Positions 23,083 to 32,043 of a DNA stretch of 64,000 nucleotides are shown here, in pieces (within the stretch, counting starts at the first letter, position 1; the number at the start of each line of letters is the position of its first letter). The position numbers and the translations under genes are program-made. Below the pieces are notes generated by a model. It was not told the origin of the DNA, searched no databases, and was given only the letters and a program-made list of their open reading frames with translations. This DNA is from Limiplasma sp034927815 (lineage in GTDB: Bacteria > Bacillota > Clostridia > Christensenellales > Aristaeellaceae): the NCBI GenBank assembly GCA_034927815.1, contig JAYFPK010000008.1, forward strand, positions 1 through 64,000, written 5' to 3'.

Positions 23083-24525
23083 ATGAAAGTCGAAAAAAAC
23101 GGCAAGGCTGCCCCCGGCAAAAGCAGCAGCGCCAATGCGGAAAAAAATCGCCATGCCGGCGCAAAAGTGAACCAGCGCCGCCGGGGAAAGCTGGCCCCGC
23201 GCACCGGCGCCATCATCGCCCTGTGCGCCACCTTGATATTGACCCTTTTGGCGGGCTATTTGGGATTCAACGGCGCCTGGCTGGACAGCCGGGGGCTGTG
23301 GAAGCTGCTGCCCTGGCTGCCTAACGCCAACGTGGAGAAATGGCCCCAGTCCATCGCCCTGGGCCTGGACCTCAAGGGCGGGGTTTATGTGGAATATGAA
23401 GCCAAAATGAGCGAGGCCATGCAAAAGGAAGGCCACAATTTTGACTACCTGCTGGATAATACCATTGCCATCATGGGCCAGCGCCTCACCGAAAAGGGCT
23501 ATCCGGAGGCTACGGTAACCCAGCTGGGCGTCAGCGGCATCCGGGTGGAGATCCCCGATGTAACCGACCCCGCCGCAGTGCTGGATCTGATCGGCTCTCC
23601 GGCCAAGCTGGAGTTCCTGGACCCCGAGGGGAACGTGTTCCTGGAGGGCAAGGACCTGAAAGCCGCCTACCCCACCAAGGACGATAACGCCCGTCCCGCC
23701 ATCTCCTTCCAGCTCAACAATCAGGGAGCCACGGCCTTTGGCGACATGACCGCCAAAAGCGTGGGCAAGACCATCACCATTCAGCTGGATGGGGAAACCC
23801 TGATGGCCCCCACCGTGCAAACCGTCATCTACGGCGGCAGCGTGCTGGTCACCGGTGATTTCACCGAGGAAAGGGCCCAGGACATCGCCTTGCAGCTCCA
23901 AAGCGGCGCGCTGCCCCTGGAGCTTCGCCAGGACAAGCTGGATACCATCTCCGCCACCTTGGGCATCGACGCCCTGTCCACCAGCGTCACGGCGGCCATG
24001 ATCGGCATGTTGCTGGTGATGATCCTGATGGCCGTGCGCTACCGCCTCTGTGGCCTCCTGGCGGACTGGGCCTTGGTCATCTACATGATTTTGATGTTCC
24101 TGCTCATCGCCATCGTGCCGGGCATCCAGCTCACCTTGCCGGGCATCGCCGGTATTATCCTGAGCATCGGCATGGCCGTGGACGCCAACGTGGTGATCTT
24201 TGAGCGGGTGAAGGAGGAGGTCCGCGCCGGGCGGCCCATGGCCTACGCCACCCGCATGGGCTTCAAAAACGCCATGAGCGCCGTGCTGGACTCCAACATC
24301 ACCACCCTCATCGCGGCCCTGGTGCTGCTGATGCTGGGCACCGGCTCCGTGCAAGGCTTTGCCACCACGCTGCTTTTGGGCGTGATCACCAGCATGTTCA
24401 CCGCCATCGTCATCTCCCGGTTCCTGATGAAGCGCATGGTGCGTATCGTCCAAAAGCCCAGCCTCTATGTGTCCGGGCTTGCCAAATACCAAACCGCGGA
24501 AACCGCAAACGGGGAGGCGAAATAA
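23083..24525 (+). CDS. secD: Preprotein translocase subunit SecD
   Basis: A 480-residue membrane protein of the RND superfamily. The N-terminal ~40 residues are Lys/Ala/Asn-rich and unusual. TM1 is at about 46-68, followed by the signature ALGLDLKGGVYVEYEA. The large periplasmic-type loop (about 100-300) has the P1 domain. Five more helices (about 305-465) include GIAGIILSIGMAVDANVVIFERVKEE, the SecD hallmark. SecDF uses the proton gradient to pull exported proteins through SecYEG. It lies one base before secF. Confidence 0.95.
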   Translation: MKVEKNGKAAPGKSSSANAEKNRHAGAKVNQRRRGKLAPRTGAIIALCATLILTLLAGYLGFNGAWLDSRGLWKLLPWLPNANVEKWPQSIALGLDLKGGVYVEYEAKMSEAMQKEGHNFDYLLDNTIAIMGQRLTEKGYPEATVTQLGVSGIRVEIPDVTDPAAVLDLIGSPAKLEFLDPEGNVFLEGKDLKAAYPTKDDNARPAISFQLNNQGATAFGDMTAKSVGKTITIQLDGETLMAPTVQTVIYGGSVLVTGDFTEERAQDIALQLQSGALPLELRQDKLDTISATLGIDALSTSVTAAMIGMLLVMILMAVRYRLCGLLADWALVIYMILMFLLIAIVPGIQLTLPGIAGIILSIGMAVDANVVIFERVKEEVRAGRPMAYATRMGFKNAMSAVLDSNITTLIAALVLLMLGTGSVQGFATTLLLGVITSMFTAIVISRFLMKRMVRIVQKPSLYVSGLAKYQTAETANGEAK

Positions 24526-24526
24526 C

Positions 24527-25462
24527 ATGAAAGTCAAAAACCACTCCCGCATCTGCCTGATCGTATCCGGCAGCATCATGGTTCTGGCCTTGCTCCTGTC
24601 CCTCTTTGGCCTGGGGATCAACATGGGCCTGGATTTCGTGGGCGGCCTGAGCATCCGCTATGATATGGGCCAGGCCTTTGACCAGGCCGACGTGGCGGCC
24701 GCCCTGGACGCCCAGGGCATCGCCGGCTATTCCGTCGCCCATTCCGGCGACCAGGGCCAGATCCTCCAGGTCCGCATTCCGGAGCTGGCCACCCAGGACG
24801 ACATCCAAAATTTGCAAAGCAGCCTGGAAGCCACCTTGCTGGCGAAGTACCCGCAGCTGAACACCGCCACGGCCACGGCCAACTACGTGGGGCCCATCGC
24901 GGGGGCGGCCCTGGTGCGCAACGCCATTTTCAGCGTGTTGCTGGCCACTGTCCTGATGCTCGCCTACATCGCCTTCCGCTTTGACCTGTACAGCGGCATC
25001 GCCGCCGTCGCCGGACTTGTGCACGACGTGCTCATCATGCTCAGCTTCATGGTGCTTCTGCGCAGCGTGGTTCAGATGAACAGCTCCTTCATCGCGGCCA
25101 TGCTCACCATCGTGGGCTATTCCATCAACAACACCATCGTGATCTTTGACCGCATCCGGGAGAACAACGCCAAGCCCGGGTATCACGGCCTGAAGCGTGA
25201 GGAAATTGTCAACCTCTCCGTGGGCCAAAGCCTGGGCCGTACCATCAACACCACCCTCACCACGCTGATCACCATCGTGACGCTGTACATCATGGGCGTG
25301 GACGCCATCCGGGAGTTCAGCTTGCCCATCATCGTGGGCATCGTCTCCGGCGTGTACTCCGCCAACATGATCAACGGCTATGTGTGGGCCTGGCTGGAGG
25401 AACGCCGCAGAGGCAGGAAGGGTTCCCTCAAGCAGCCCTCCTTGAAGGCCAAAAAGGCGTAA
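24527..25462 (+). CDS. secF: Preprotein translocase subunit SecF
   Basis: A 311-residue partner of SecD. The start at 24527 follows GGGGAGGCG at the end of secD. TM1 (about 8-28) is followed by GLDFVGGLSIRYD, the SecF counterpart of the SecD motif. Helices 2-6 lie between about 125 and 295 and include YSINNTIVIFDRIRENN, a SecF signature. Separate secD and secF genes are typical of Clostridia, where Bacillus has a fusion. A strong terminator follows. Confidence 0.95.
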   Translation: MKVKNHSRICLIVSGSIMVLALLLSLFGLGINMGLDFVGGLSIRYDMGQAFDQADVAAALDAQGIAGYSVAHSGDQGQILQVRIPELATQDDIQNLQSSLEATLLAKYPQLNTATATANYVGPIAGAALVRNAIFSVLLATVLMLAYIAFRFDLYSGIAAVAGLVHDVLIMLSFMVLLRSVVQMNSSFIAAMLTIVGYSINNTIVIFDRIRENNAKPGYHGLKREEIVNLSVGQSLGRTINTTLTTLITIVTLYIMGVDAIREFSLPIIVGIVSGVYSANMINGYVWAWLEERRRGRKGSLKQPSLKAKKA

Positions 25463-25496
25463 GGCGGAAAATTTCCGCCCTTTGCCACCGGCATCA

Positions 25497-25526
25497 GGCC
25501 GCCGCGCCCCAGGCGCGGCGGCCTTT
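25497..25526 (+). terminator. Terminator after secF
   Basis: GGCCGCCGCGCC-CCA-GGCGCGGCGGCC (25497-25523) is a 12-bp perfect stem followed by TTT. A smaller GGCGGAAA/TTTCCGCC hairpin lies at about 25463-25480. Confidence 0.75.
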
Positions 25527-25555
25527 GCTGTGTAAGGCGATCCTCCCGGTATCCA

Positions 25556-25584
25556 TTGCCCGATTGCCCCGCCTGTGTTACAAT
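25556..25584 (+). promoter_or_regulatory. Sigma-A promoter of the secreted protein/regulator operon
   Basis: TTGCCC (25556-25561), 17-bp spacer, TACAAT (25579-25584). Confidence 0.6.
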
Positions 25585-25728
25585 GAACAAAAGCATCTCC
25601 AAGGAATCCGCCCCCTCCCAAAGCGCCGCCTTGGGGGAAGCGGGCCGGAAACCCGGCAAGCCGCTTGGGAGGAAACCCGTCCTTGTTCCCGCGCTGTTGC
25701 CGCCAACCGATGTTGAAAGGGGATTTGT

Positions 25729-26475
25729 TTGCTTATGCGTACACGCCTTTTCGCGTTGACCCTGGCCCTCTTCCTGGCTGCGCCCTGCCTTTGCGCGGCG
25801 GAAACGGTCCCCTTTACCCCCAAGGCGATCCATGCTATCTGGGACCTTCCCTGGGGTCTCGCCCCGGAGGAATTCTGCCAAAGAGCCCAGCAAGCCCAGG
25901 GCCTTGTGTTTGTAAAGGCTTCCGAGTACCTTGGGCAGTCGGTCTACACCCTGGACGGGGGACCGGCCACCATTTTAGGCTATCCGGCCCATGTGAAGGT
26001 GGTCTTTTCCGGGGAGCCTCAGGTTTCCTCCTTGGTGCAGTTCCATTTTCTCACCTGGGATACCAAGACTCCCGTATCCTACGCCCTGAACATGCTGGGA
26101 GGCCTGTACCAAAGCATCTGCGCCCAATATGGGGAGCCCGCCATGGCCTACCTGATGGGGTACAATTATCACTGGCAGATAATCCCCTTCGTGCTTCCCA
26201 TACAGGGCCAAAGCCTGGAAATCGACCGGCTTTTGCCCCTGTACCAGGCGGACCATGCGCTGCCAAGCTGCTCCGTGCAGTTTGACAACGTGGCCTTGGT
26301 GCTCTTCCCCTCCTCGGACGACAGGGCGCGCCCCAATGCCGTGGACGGGTCTTTGGAGGCCGCCTTCTCCCTGTGGGTGGAGGCCTGCTCCCCGGAGCAA
26401 GCCAAGGAGCTTTCCGTTCCCGCCAAGCTGGAGCCCTTTGAATCCTACGAGCAGCTCACCCAGCAGGACGGCTGA
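25729..26475 (+). CDS. Exported hypothetical protein
   Basis: About 246-248 residues. Either TTG 25729 (6 bases after AAAGGGG) or ATG 25735 (12 bases after it) starts the protein. A signal peptide ends near CLCAAE. The mature part has no motif I recognise. The gene is followed after 58 bases by the zinc-ribbon membrane protein and then the regulator, so it may belong to one operon. Possibly a cell-surface or spore-associated protein. Confidence 0.65.
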   Translation: MLMRTRLFALTLALFLAAPCLCAAETVPFTPKAIHAIWDLPWGLAPEEFCQRAQQAQGLVFVKASEYLGQSVYTLDGGPATILGYPAHVKVVFSGEPQVSSLVQFHFLTWDTKTPVSYALNMLGGLYQSICAQYGEPAMAYLMGYNYHWQIIPFVLPIQGQSLEIDRLLPLYQADHALPSCSVQFDNVALVLFPSSDDRARPNAVDGSLEAAFSLWVEACSPEQAKELSVPAKLEPFESYEQLTQQDG

Positions 26476-26533
26476 CCTCTCCGCCTTCGGGCCAGAGGCC
26501 ACAGGGACGAGCCCGGCACAGGGGGATATTGAG

Positions 26534-27169
26534 ATGAGCGATTGCGTTTTTTGCGGCCAGCCCATTGGCGCCAACGGCTCCATGCGCCTGTATTATGCCC
26601 AGGACAGCGGCGCGGAAGGCTACGCCTGCGCCCGCTGCGAGAGGCTGTTCCAGGGATGGGATGCGAACACCCCCTCCGCCCCGGAGGCGGACCCGTCGCC
26701 CCCTGCGCTGCGCCATCCCCGCCTTGCCGCCAATCCCCCTCCCTTGGCTCCCTCCGGAGAAAGGCGCACCCTCTCCGCGCCCGCTCCCCGGAGCCGCAAA
26801 GACCTGCCCGCGCCTGTGGATCTTCCGGGCTGCGGGGCCAGGGCCCGGCAGGGAGCCATCAGCCGCCTGCTGGATTCGCCGCCCCCCAAGCCGGACACGA
26901 GCCCCCACAGTTTTTGGATTCTGGGCATGAAGACCTTCGCGTGGCTGCTTTTCATCGCCACGGTGGCGGGCATATGCCTCTGGGGCAGCCAGGCTGCCTT
27001 CCTTCGGGATTACTTCCCGGGCGCCGCCGTTTTTCTGGCGGTCCTGGTTCTGGTTGCCCTGCTGGCGGGCTTTCTGGTAACCGGCTTGCTGATGGTGTTT
27101 CTCAACTTGGCCCAGGATGTGCGGCTGATTCGGATCCGGTTGATGGAGGGGGAGGAGGAAAGGCGGTAA
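26534..27169 (+). CDS. Zinc-ribbon protein with two C-terminal membrane helices
   Basis: A 211-residue protein. The N-terminus carries a treble-clef/zinc-ribbon-like pair, CVFCGQPIG (about residues 4-7) and CARCERL (about 33-36). A disordered Pro-rich stretch follows (about 45-125). Two membrane helices lie at about 135-157 and 162-190. It ends four bases before the regulator start, with the same operon spacing. No family name can be given; it may be a membrane scaffold or sensor. Confidence 0.6.
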   Translation: MSDCVFCGQPIGANGSMRLYYAQDSGAEGYACARCERLFQGWDANTPSAPEADPSPPALRHPRLAANPPPLAPSGERRTLSAPAPRSRKDLPAPVDLPGCGARARQGAISRLLDSPPPKPDTSPHSFWILGMKTFAWLLFIATVAGICLWGSQAAFLRDYFPGAAVFLAVLVLVALLAGFLVTGLLMVFLNLAQDVRLIRIRLMEGEEERR

Positions 27170-27173
27170 GAGC

Positions 27174-28340
27174 ATGGAGACGCGCCCCAAAAGGCAAACC
27201 TCTCAAAAAAAACCTGAAATCCCCGTGATATGGGATACGGCGTGCCGGGACATCCCGATTTGTTCCGCCATGATGGGCGGCATCCAACGGATGGCCAACA
27301 AAAAGCGCTACGCCGTAAAGGTGTATGGCAGCTGCGCGGAACTGGCGGCCAACCCCCACGCCAACCGCACGGTGATCGTGCTGGGCTTTGAATCCTCCCG
27401 GTTTTTGACGGTTTTGCAGGAGCTGCAAGCCCTGGGCAAGAGGATCGTGGTCACCAGCATGGACGCGGACCATATCGATTCCCATTATTCCTGCGCCACT
27501 TTTTCCCGGCGCATTGCCACAGAACAGATGCTGGACTATCTGCTGGGCAAGGGATGCCGCCGCATCGCCCTGGTGGGCTGCGGCGAGCGCTCCGTCAACG
27601 ACACGGTCCACAGCGACGCCATGGAGAAATATCTCTCCAAGCGCCACCAGGAGGCCTTCGGCCAGACCTTTTGGTACTACACCCGCATTGCGGAGAGCTT
27701 TCAGGAGTTTCTGGCCCACCGCCCGGCCTTTGACGCGGTGCTGTGCCCCAACGATTTTGCGGCGGTGGCTTTTTTGCACTTTTGCGAGGAACAGGGCCTT
27801 CGGGTGCCGGAGGACCTGCTGCTGGCCACCATCAAGGGCAGCTGCGTCAGCCAGTACTGCAAGCCCTCCATCACCTCCCTTTCCGTGGACTTTGATTCCA
27901 TCGGCGTTCATTCCGTGTCCACCTGGCTCTTTTTACAGGATATTGAGGACGACAGCCTCCAGGTGCGGCTCACCATTCCCGGGGAGATCGCGGTTCGGGA
28001 AAGCACGGGCCTGGACACGCCCCAAACGGCCCAGTCCGCCCCTTTGCCCCTGGACGGCAGCTACCAGGGCGGCCCTTTTTACGGGGAACCCACCTTGCAA
28101 GCGCTGATGCGGATCGAGCGCTGCCTCCAGGGCTGCGACGAGCTGGACCTTCGCATCATCGGCCGCCTCGTCACCCCGGACAGCTACGAGAAAATCGCCG
28201 AGAGCCTGTTTCTGTGCGAAAGCTCCCTCCAATACAGGGTCCACAACATCTTCCAGCGGGTCCAGGTCAATGACCGCCGGATGTTTGTAAAGCTCCTGCA
28301 GGAGAACTTCACCCGGAGCAATCATTTTCAGGATGCGTAA
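27174..28340 (+). CDS. Regulator with N-terminal sugar-sensor domain and C-terminal HTH-like domain
   Basis: A 388-residue protein. Residues about 18-285 resemble the periplasmic-binding-protein-like effector domain of LacI-type regulators (CDIPICSAMMGGIQ-like opening read here as RDIPICSAMMGGIQ, ALGKRIVVTSMD, RRIATEQMLDYLLGKGCRRIALVG, FDAVLCPNDFAAVAFL). No helix-turn-helix precedes it. Instead the last ~70 residues (IGRLVTPDSYEKIAESLFLCESSLQYRVHNIFQRV) look like a LuxR-type helix-turn-helix. This domain order is the reverse of LacI. It lies directly upstream of the sugar ABC operon and is its likely regulator. Confidence 0.72.
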   Translation: METRPKRQTSQKKPEIPVIWDTACRDIPICSAMMGGIQRMANKKRYAVKVYGSCAELAANPHANRTVIVLGFESSRFLTVLQELQALGKRIVVTSMDADHIDSHYSCATFSRRIATEQMLDYLLGKGCRRIALVGCGERSVNDTVHSDAMEKYLSKRHQEAFGQTFWYYTRIAESFQEFLAHRPAFDAVLCPNDFAAVAFLHFCEEQGLRVPEDLLLATIKGSCVSQYCKPSITSLSVDFDSIGVHSVSTWLFLQDIEDDSLQVRLTIPGEIAVRESTGLDTPQTAQSAPLPLDGSYQGGPFYGEPTLQALMRIERCLQGCDELDLRIIGRLVTPDSYEKIAESLFLCESSLQYRVHNIFQRVQVNDRRMFVKLLQENFTRSNHFQDA

Positions 28341-28366
28341 CGCCCAAACCGGCGCTGTTGCCGCCG

Positions 28367-28395
28367 CTCCTCCCCGGTGACGGGGAGGAGTTTTT
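28367..28395 (+). terminator. Terminator after the sensor-HTH regulator
   Basis: CTCCTCCCCG-GTGA-CGGGGAGGAG (28367-28390) followed by TTTTT is a textbook intrinsic terminator. It separates the regulator from the ABC operon. Confidence 0.92.
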
Positions 28396-28432
28396 GTATG
28401 GGATTTTTGTATAAAAAATATATTTTACTCCC

Positions 28433-28515
28433 ATTTCGGATAAAAGTCAACCCGAAATTGCCGCCGTGGATGAAGGAAGAATCACCTCCCCTTTTTCCCG
28501 CCGATCCTATATAAT
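28433..28515 (+). promoter_or_regulatory. Regulatory region of the CUT1 ABC operon
   Basis: An inverted repeat ATTTCGG (28433-28439), 12 bases, CCGAAAT (28452-28458) lies upstream of a perfect -10 TATAAT (28510-28515) that lacks a good -35. This arrangement suggests activation by a regulator bound upstream. The neighbouring sensor-HTH protein is the obvious candidate. Confidence 0.5.
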
Positions 28516-28560
28516 CATGTTCATGCAATACCAAACGATCTGTGAAAGGGCGGCGTTCGG

Positions 28561-29478
28561 ATGCGCGTACGCGTAAACCATCTTTCTCCCACCACGGCGC
28601 TGGGCCGCAGTGACCGCCGTCTCGGCATTCTTCTGGTGCTCCCCGTGGTAGCGTTCATGCTGGTGCTGGTGGCCTATCCCCTCATCAACCTGATCACCCT
28701 CAGCGTGCAAAACTATAACCTCCTCTCCCAGCGGAGCAGGTTTGTGGGGCTGACTAACTTTATCCGGGTGCTCTCCGGCGGGGATTTTTGGCAGAGCCTG
28801 CTGCGCACGCTGATCTACGCTCTGGGTTCCTTGCTCCCCTGCGCGGTGCTGGGAACGCTCTTCGCCGTGCTGCTCAACAAGGACATTCCCGGGCGCTCCT
28901 TTGTCCGCTCCTTTGTAATCTTTCCCTACATCATCCCCATGGTGGTCACCTGCGCGATTTTCAAGTATATGTTCAACGACCTGGTGGGCGTGCTGGACCA
29001 TTTCGCCGTGGCGCTGGGGCTGGCTCCCCGCACGCTGAACCTCTTTGGGCGCTACGACCTGGCGATGCCGGGGGTGATTCTGGTTTCCGTATGGAAGTAT
29101 ACCCCCATGATCATGATCGCCGTGCTTGGCAAGCTGCAAACCATCTCCAACGACTATTACGAGGCCGCCCAGGTGGATGGGGCAAGCCAGTGGCAGCAGT
29201 TCTGGCACATCACGTTCCCCTTCATCCTCCCTCCGCTGATCGTGGTGATGCTCATGCGCTTTATCTTCCTGTTCAACAAATGGGACATCATCTACCTGCT
29301 CACCGGGGGCGGGCCGCTGAACGCCACCGCCACGCTGCCCATGGCGCTTTATTCCGAGGCTTTCAGCTCCTATAACCTGGGCAAGGCCGCGGCCATCGGC
29401 GTGATGATGTTTGTGATTTTGCTGATCTGCTCCAGGTTTTACTACAAGCTGAACGAAATGGCTGAAAAGAGGCTGTAG
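28561..29478 (+). CDS. Sugar ABC transporter permease (UgpA/MalF-like, CUT1)
   Basis: A 305-residue inner-membrane permease with six predicted helices. The EAA loop that contacts the ATPase is seen as YYEAAQVDGASQWQQFWHITFP. It is the first gene of a three-gene importer and ends two bases before the second permease. No cognate ATPase gene is nearby, which is common for CUT1 systems that share one MsmX-type ATPase. The sugar is unknown. Confidence 0.93.
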   Translation: MRVRVNHLSPTTALGRSDRRLGILLVLPVVAFMLVLVAYPLINLITLSVQNYNLLSQRSRFVGLTNFIRVLSGGDFWQSLLRTLIYALGSLLPCAVLGTLFAVLLNKDIPGRSFVRSFVIFPYIIPMVVTCAIFKYMFNDLVGVLDHFAVALGLAPRTLNLFGRYDLAMPGVILVSVWKYTPMIMIAVLGKLQTISNDYYEAAQVDGASQWQQFWHITFPFILPPLIVVMLMRFIFLFNKWDIIYLLTGGGPLNATATLPMALYSEAFSSYNLGKAAAIGVMMFVILLICSRFYYKLNEMAEKRL

Positions 29479-29480
29479 AC

Positions 29481-30323
29481 ATGACGCTGAGCCAAAGGAC
29501 GGTTTTGCATAAGGCAATTCTCTATGGGGTGGTCTTGTTTCTGGTGGTGGTGGCGCTCTTTCCCCTGGCCTGGTCCATTTTCGGGTCCCTGAAAAGCAGC
29601 CAGGAGCTCTACCGCTTCCCCTACGACCTGTTGCCCAAGGCCCCCACCCTGGATAATTTTTCCGTGCTCTTCAACCTCTCCAACTTCTTTCGCAGCTTCT
29701 CCAACACGTTTTTCACCTCCGTGGCGGCTACGGCCCTTTCCCTGCTGGTGGCGTGCCTGTCGGGGTACAGCCTGACACGCTTTTCCTTCCCAGGCTCCAG
29801 GCTGCTCAAACGGCTGATTCTGGACACCTACATGATCCCTTCCATCTTGCTGGTGCTGCCGATTTACTCCATCCTCACCAAGCTGAACCTTCGGGACAAC
29901 CTGGTGGCCTATACCTTCATGGTCACCTCCACCACCCTTCCCTTTTGCGTGTGGCTCATGACCTCCTATTTCACAGGGGTGTCCATGAGCTATGAGGAGG
30001 CCGCCATGATCGACGGCTGCTCCCGCTTCCAGGCCTTTTACAGGGTGGTGGTCCCCCAGCTGACCCCGGCCATCATCGCCACGGGCATCCAGGCCTTCAT
30101 TCTGGTATGGAATGATCTGATGTACGCCAAAATCCTGCTTTCCTCCGAGGAGAACCGAACCCTTTCCCTGGTAATCTCCTCCATGTTTGCCCAGGAGCAG
30201 GTATACCCCTGGGGGGTGATCCTGGCGGGCACCGTGGTGGCTACGGTTCCGGTGCTGGTGATGTTCATCTTCGGCGTGGATAAGCTCATCGGCGGCTGGT
30301 CCGAGGGCGGCGTAAAGGGATAA
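29481..30323 (+). CDS. Sugar ABC transporter permease (UgpE/MalG-like, CUT1)
   Basis: A 280-residue second permease. Six helices are predictable, the first at about residues 12-34. The EAA loop is SYEEAAMIDGCSRFQAFYRVVVPQ. It pairs with the preceding permease to form the channel. The short gap of two bases indicates translational coupling. Followed after 77 bases by the solute-binding protein gene. Confidence 0.93.
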   Translation: MTLSQRTVLHKAILYGVVLFLVVVALFPLAWSIFGSLKSSQELYRFPYDLLPKAPTLDNFSVLFNLSNFFRSFSNTFFTSVAATALSLLVACLSGYSLTRFSFPGSRLLKRLILDTYMIPSILLVLPIYSILTKLNLRDNLVAYTFMVTSTTLPFCVWLMTSYFTGVSMSYEEAAMIDGCSRFQAFYRVVVPQLTPAIIATGIQAFILVWNDLMYAKILLSSEENRTLSLVISSMFAQEQVYPWGVILAGTVVATVPVLVMFIFGVDKLIGGWSEGGVKG

Positions 30324-30400
30324 CCCCGCAATTCCGTGTTGGCTGCGAGCCGGGGGCGTGGACTCCGGCCGCTTCACAATAACAAAAGGAGGATGTTTTC

Positions 30401-31744
30401 ATGAAAAAAAGACTGGGCGTTTTGCTTGCGTTGGTACTGCTTGTCACCACCTTTGCTCCCTGGGCCATGGCCGAAGGAAGCGGCCTGTCCGGCACCATTA
30501 CCTTCCTCTCCGGGGAAACCGATGAGGAACAGGTGCTCATCACCCGCGCCGTGATCGCGGCCTTTGAAAAGGAAAACCCCAACTGCAAAATCGAGCTGGT
30601 GCTGGCGGGCATGGACGACCGGGAGGAGTCCATCATGGCCGACCTGTACGCCGGGGCCCCGGTGGACTTGATCACCGTGGACGCGGAATCCATCGGCACC
30701 TATGCCAACGCGGGCATTCTCCATCCCCTGGACGATTTGATCCAGGAAGTGGGCGAGGAGGACTTTATCCCCGGCTCCCGCCTCCAGATAGACGGTCATG
30801 ACTACGGCTTCCCCTATGCCGGCTGCAGCATGATGATGTACGTGCGCAACGACCTGCTCCAGGCCGCGGGCCTGGAGGTTCCCACCACCTGGTCGGAGCT
30901 GCTGGAAGTAGCCAAAGCCCTCACCAAGGACGGCCTGTACGGCGCTTGCCTCCCCGCCGGGCAGAACAACGCCACCACGCTGTGGGCCAACATGTTCATC
31001 AACATGGCCGGGGGCAACGTTTGCGGCACGGACCTCCAGCCCACCTTGAATACCCAGCCTGTGGAAAAGGCCTTGCAGTTCTACAAGGACCTGGCCCAGT
31101 ATTGCCCCGAGGGGATCTCCTCCTACGGCTACGGCGACCAGATCACGGCCTTCTGCTCCGGCAAAGCCGCCATCACCTTCTACCAGGGCCGCGTCATCGC
31201 CAGGGTGTTCTCCGAAGCTCCCGACCTGCTGGATGATTACGGCGTCTATGAGATTCCCACCAGCGACGACGGCGCTCCCTTGCAATTCGCGAGCTACAAC
31301 TACTATGCCCTGGGCGCCAGCACCCAGAATCCGGACTTGGCCAAGGCCTTCCTGAAATACCTGTGCACCGGCCAGAACGCCGCAGACTTCGCCCTTTCCG
31401 CTCCCGGGCACATCACCCCCTCGCTGTACAGCGTGAAGACCTTGCTCACGGACATCGTGAACACCTCCGAAGAGCCCATCATCGCCAAGAGCGCCGACAA
31501 AATCCTCTTCTCCTTTGACCATGCCGCCAGCGAGAAGGGCTTCAACGAGTCGGCCAACGCGGGAGGCGTCACCGGGACCACCTTCACCCGCAACGGTATC
31601 CTCAACACCAACTACGCCTATGTGCGCCAGCACAACATCCTCAGCGCCATGGTGCAGCAGGTGCTTTTGAACAACGTGGCCCCGGCTGACGCGGCGGCGG
31701 CGGCCCAGGCCCAATTTGTGGAAGTGCTGGAAGACCTGCAATAA
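30401..31744 (+). CDS. Extracellular sugar-binding protein of the CUT1 importer
   Basis: A 447-residue family 1 solute-binding protein. The signal peptide ends APWAMA before EGSG. No lipobox Cys is present, which is unusual for a monoderm, where these proteins are normally lipid-anchored. The N-lobe has ITFLSGETDEEQ and AFEKENPNCKIELVLAG; hinge-region GFPYAGCSMMMYVRNDLL follows. AAAGGAGG precedes the start. It should deliver the sugar to the two permeases above. Confidence 0.9.
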   Translation: MKKRLGVLLALVLLVTTFAPWAMAEGSGLSGTITFLSGETDEEQVLITRAVIAAFEKENPNCKIELVLAGMDDREESIMADLYAGAPVDLITVDAESIGTYANAGILHPLDDLIQEVGEEDFIPGSRLQIDGHDYGFPYAGCSMMMYVRNDLLQAAGLEVPTTWSELLEVAKALTKDGLYGACLPAGQNNATTLWANMFINMAGGNVCGTDLQPTLNTQPVEKALQFYKDLAQYCPEGISSYGYGDQITAFCSGKAAITFYQGRVIARVFSEAPDLLDDYGVYEIPTSDDGAPLQFASYNYYALGASTQNPDLAKAFLKYLCTGQNAADFALSAPGHITPSLYSVKTLLTDIVNTSEEPIIAKSADKILFSFDHAASEKGFNESANAGGVTGTTFTRNGILNTNYAYVRQHNILSAMVQQVLLNNVAPADAAAAAQAQFVEVLEDLQ

Positions 31745-31803
31745 AAACCGGCGCGGCGGCCCTTGGGGGTGCGCCGCGGCCCTCAAAAATTTCTCTTTCT
31801 CTC

Positions 31804-31871
31804 AACCCGGGGCCGCTGCGGCGGCCCCGGGTTCGTTTTGGGGTAAAGTAAACCCCCGGCGAAGCCGGGGG
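31804..31871 (+). terminator. Tandem terminator hairpins after the CUT1 operon
   Basis: AACCCGGGGCCGC pairs with GCGGCCCCGGGTT around TGCG (31804-31833), followed by CGTTTTGG. A second hairpin, CCCCCGGC-GAA-GCCGGGGG, spans 31853-31871. Together they should end the operon. Confidence 0.75.
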
Positions 31872-32043
31872 AGGAAAAGCGTAAGCTTTGCCCAAAACTC
31901 TCCCGGTTCATGAGGGGCCCCCGGGGGATAACACCAGCCAGGAACTCCGTCCATTTATGGATAATGGGGCAGGAGTCAGCAGTTGACAGGATTTCGGTGC
32001 GTCTCAAGAGGCTTCGCTAGTGTTAGGCCCTTCTGGGGCTTAA

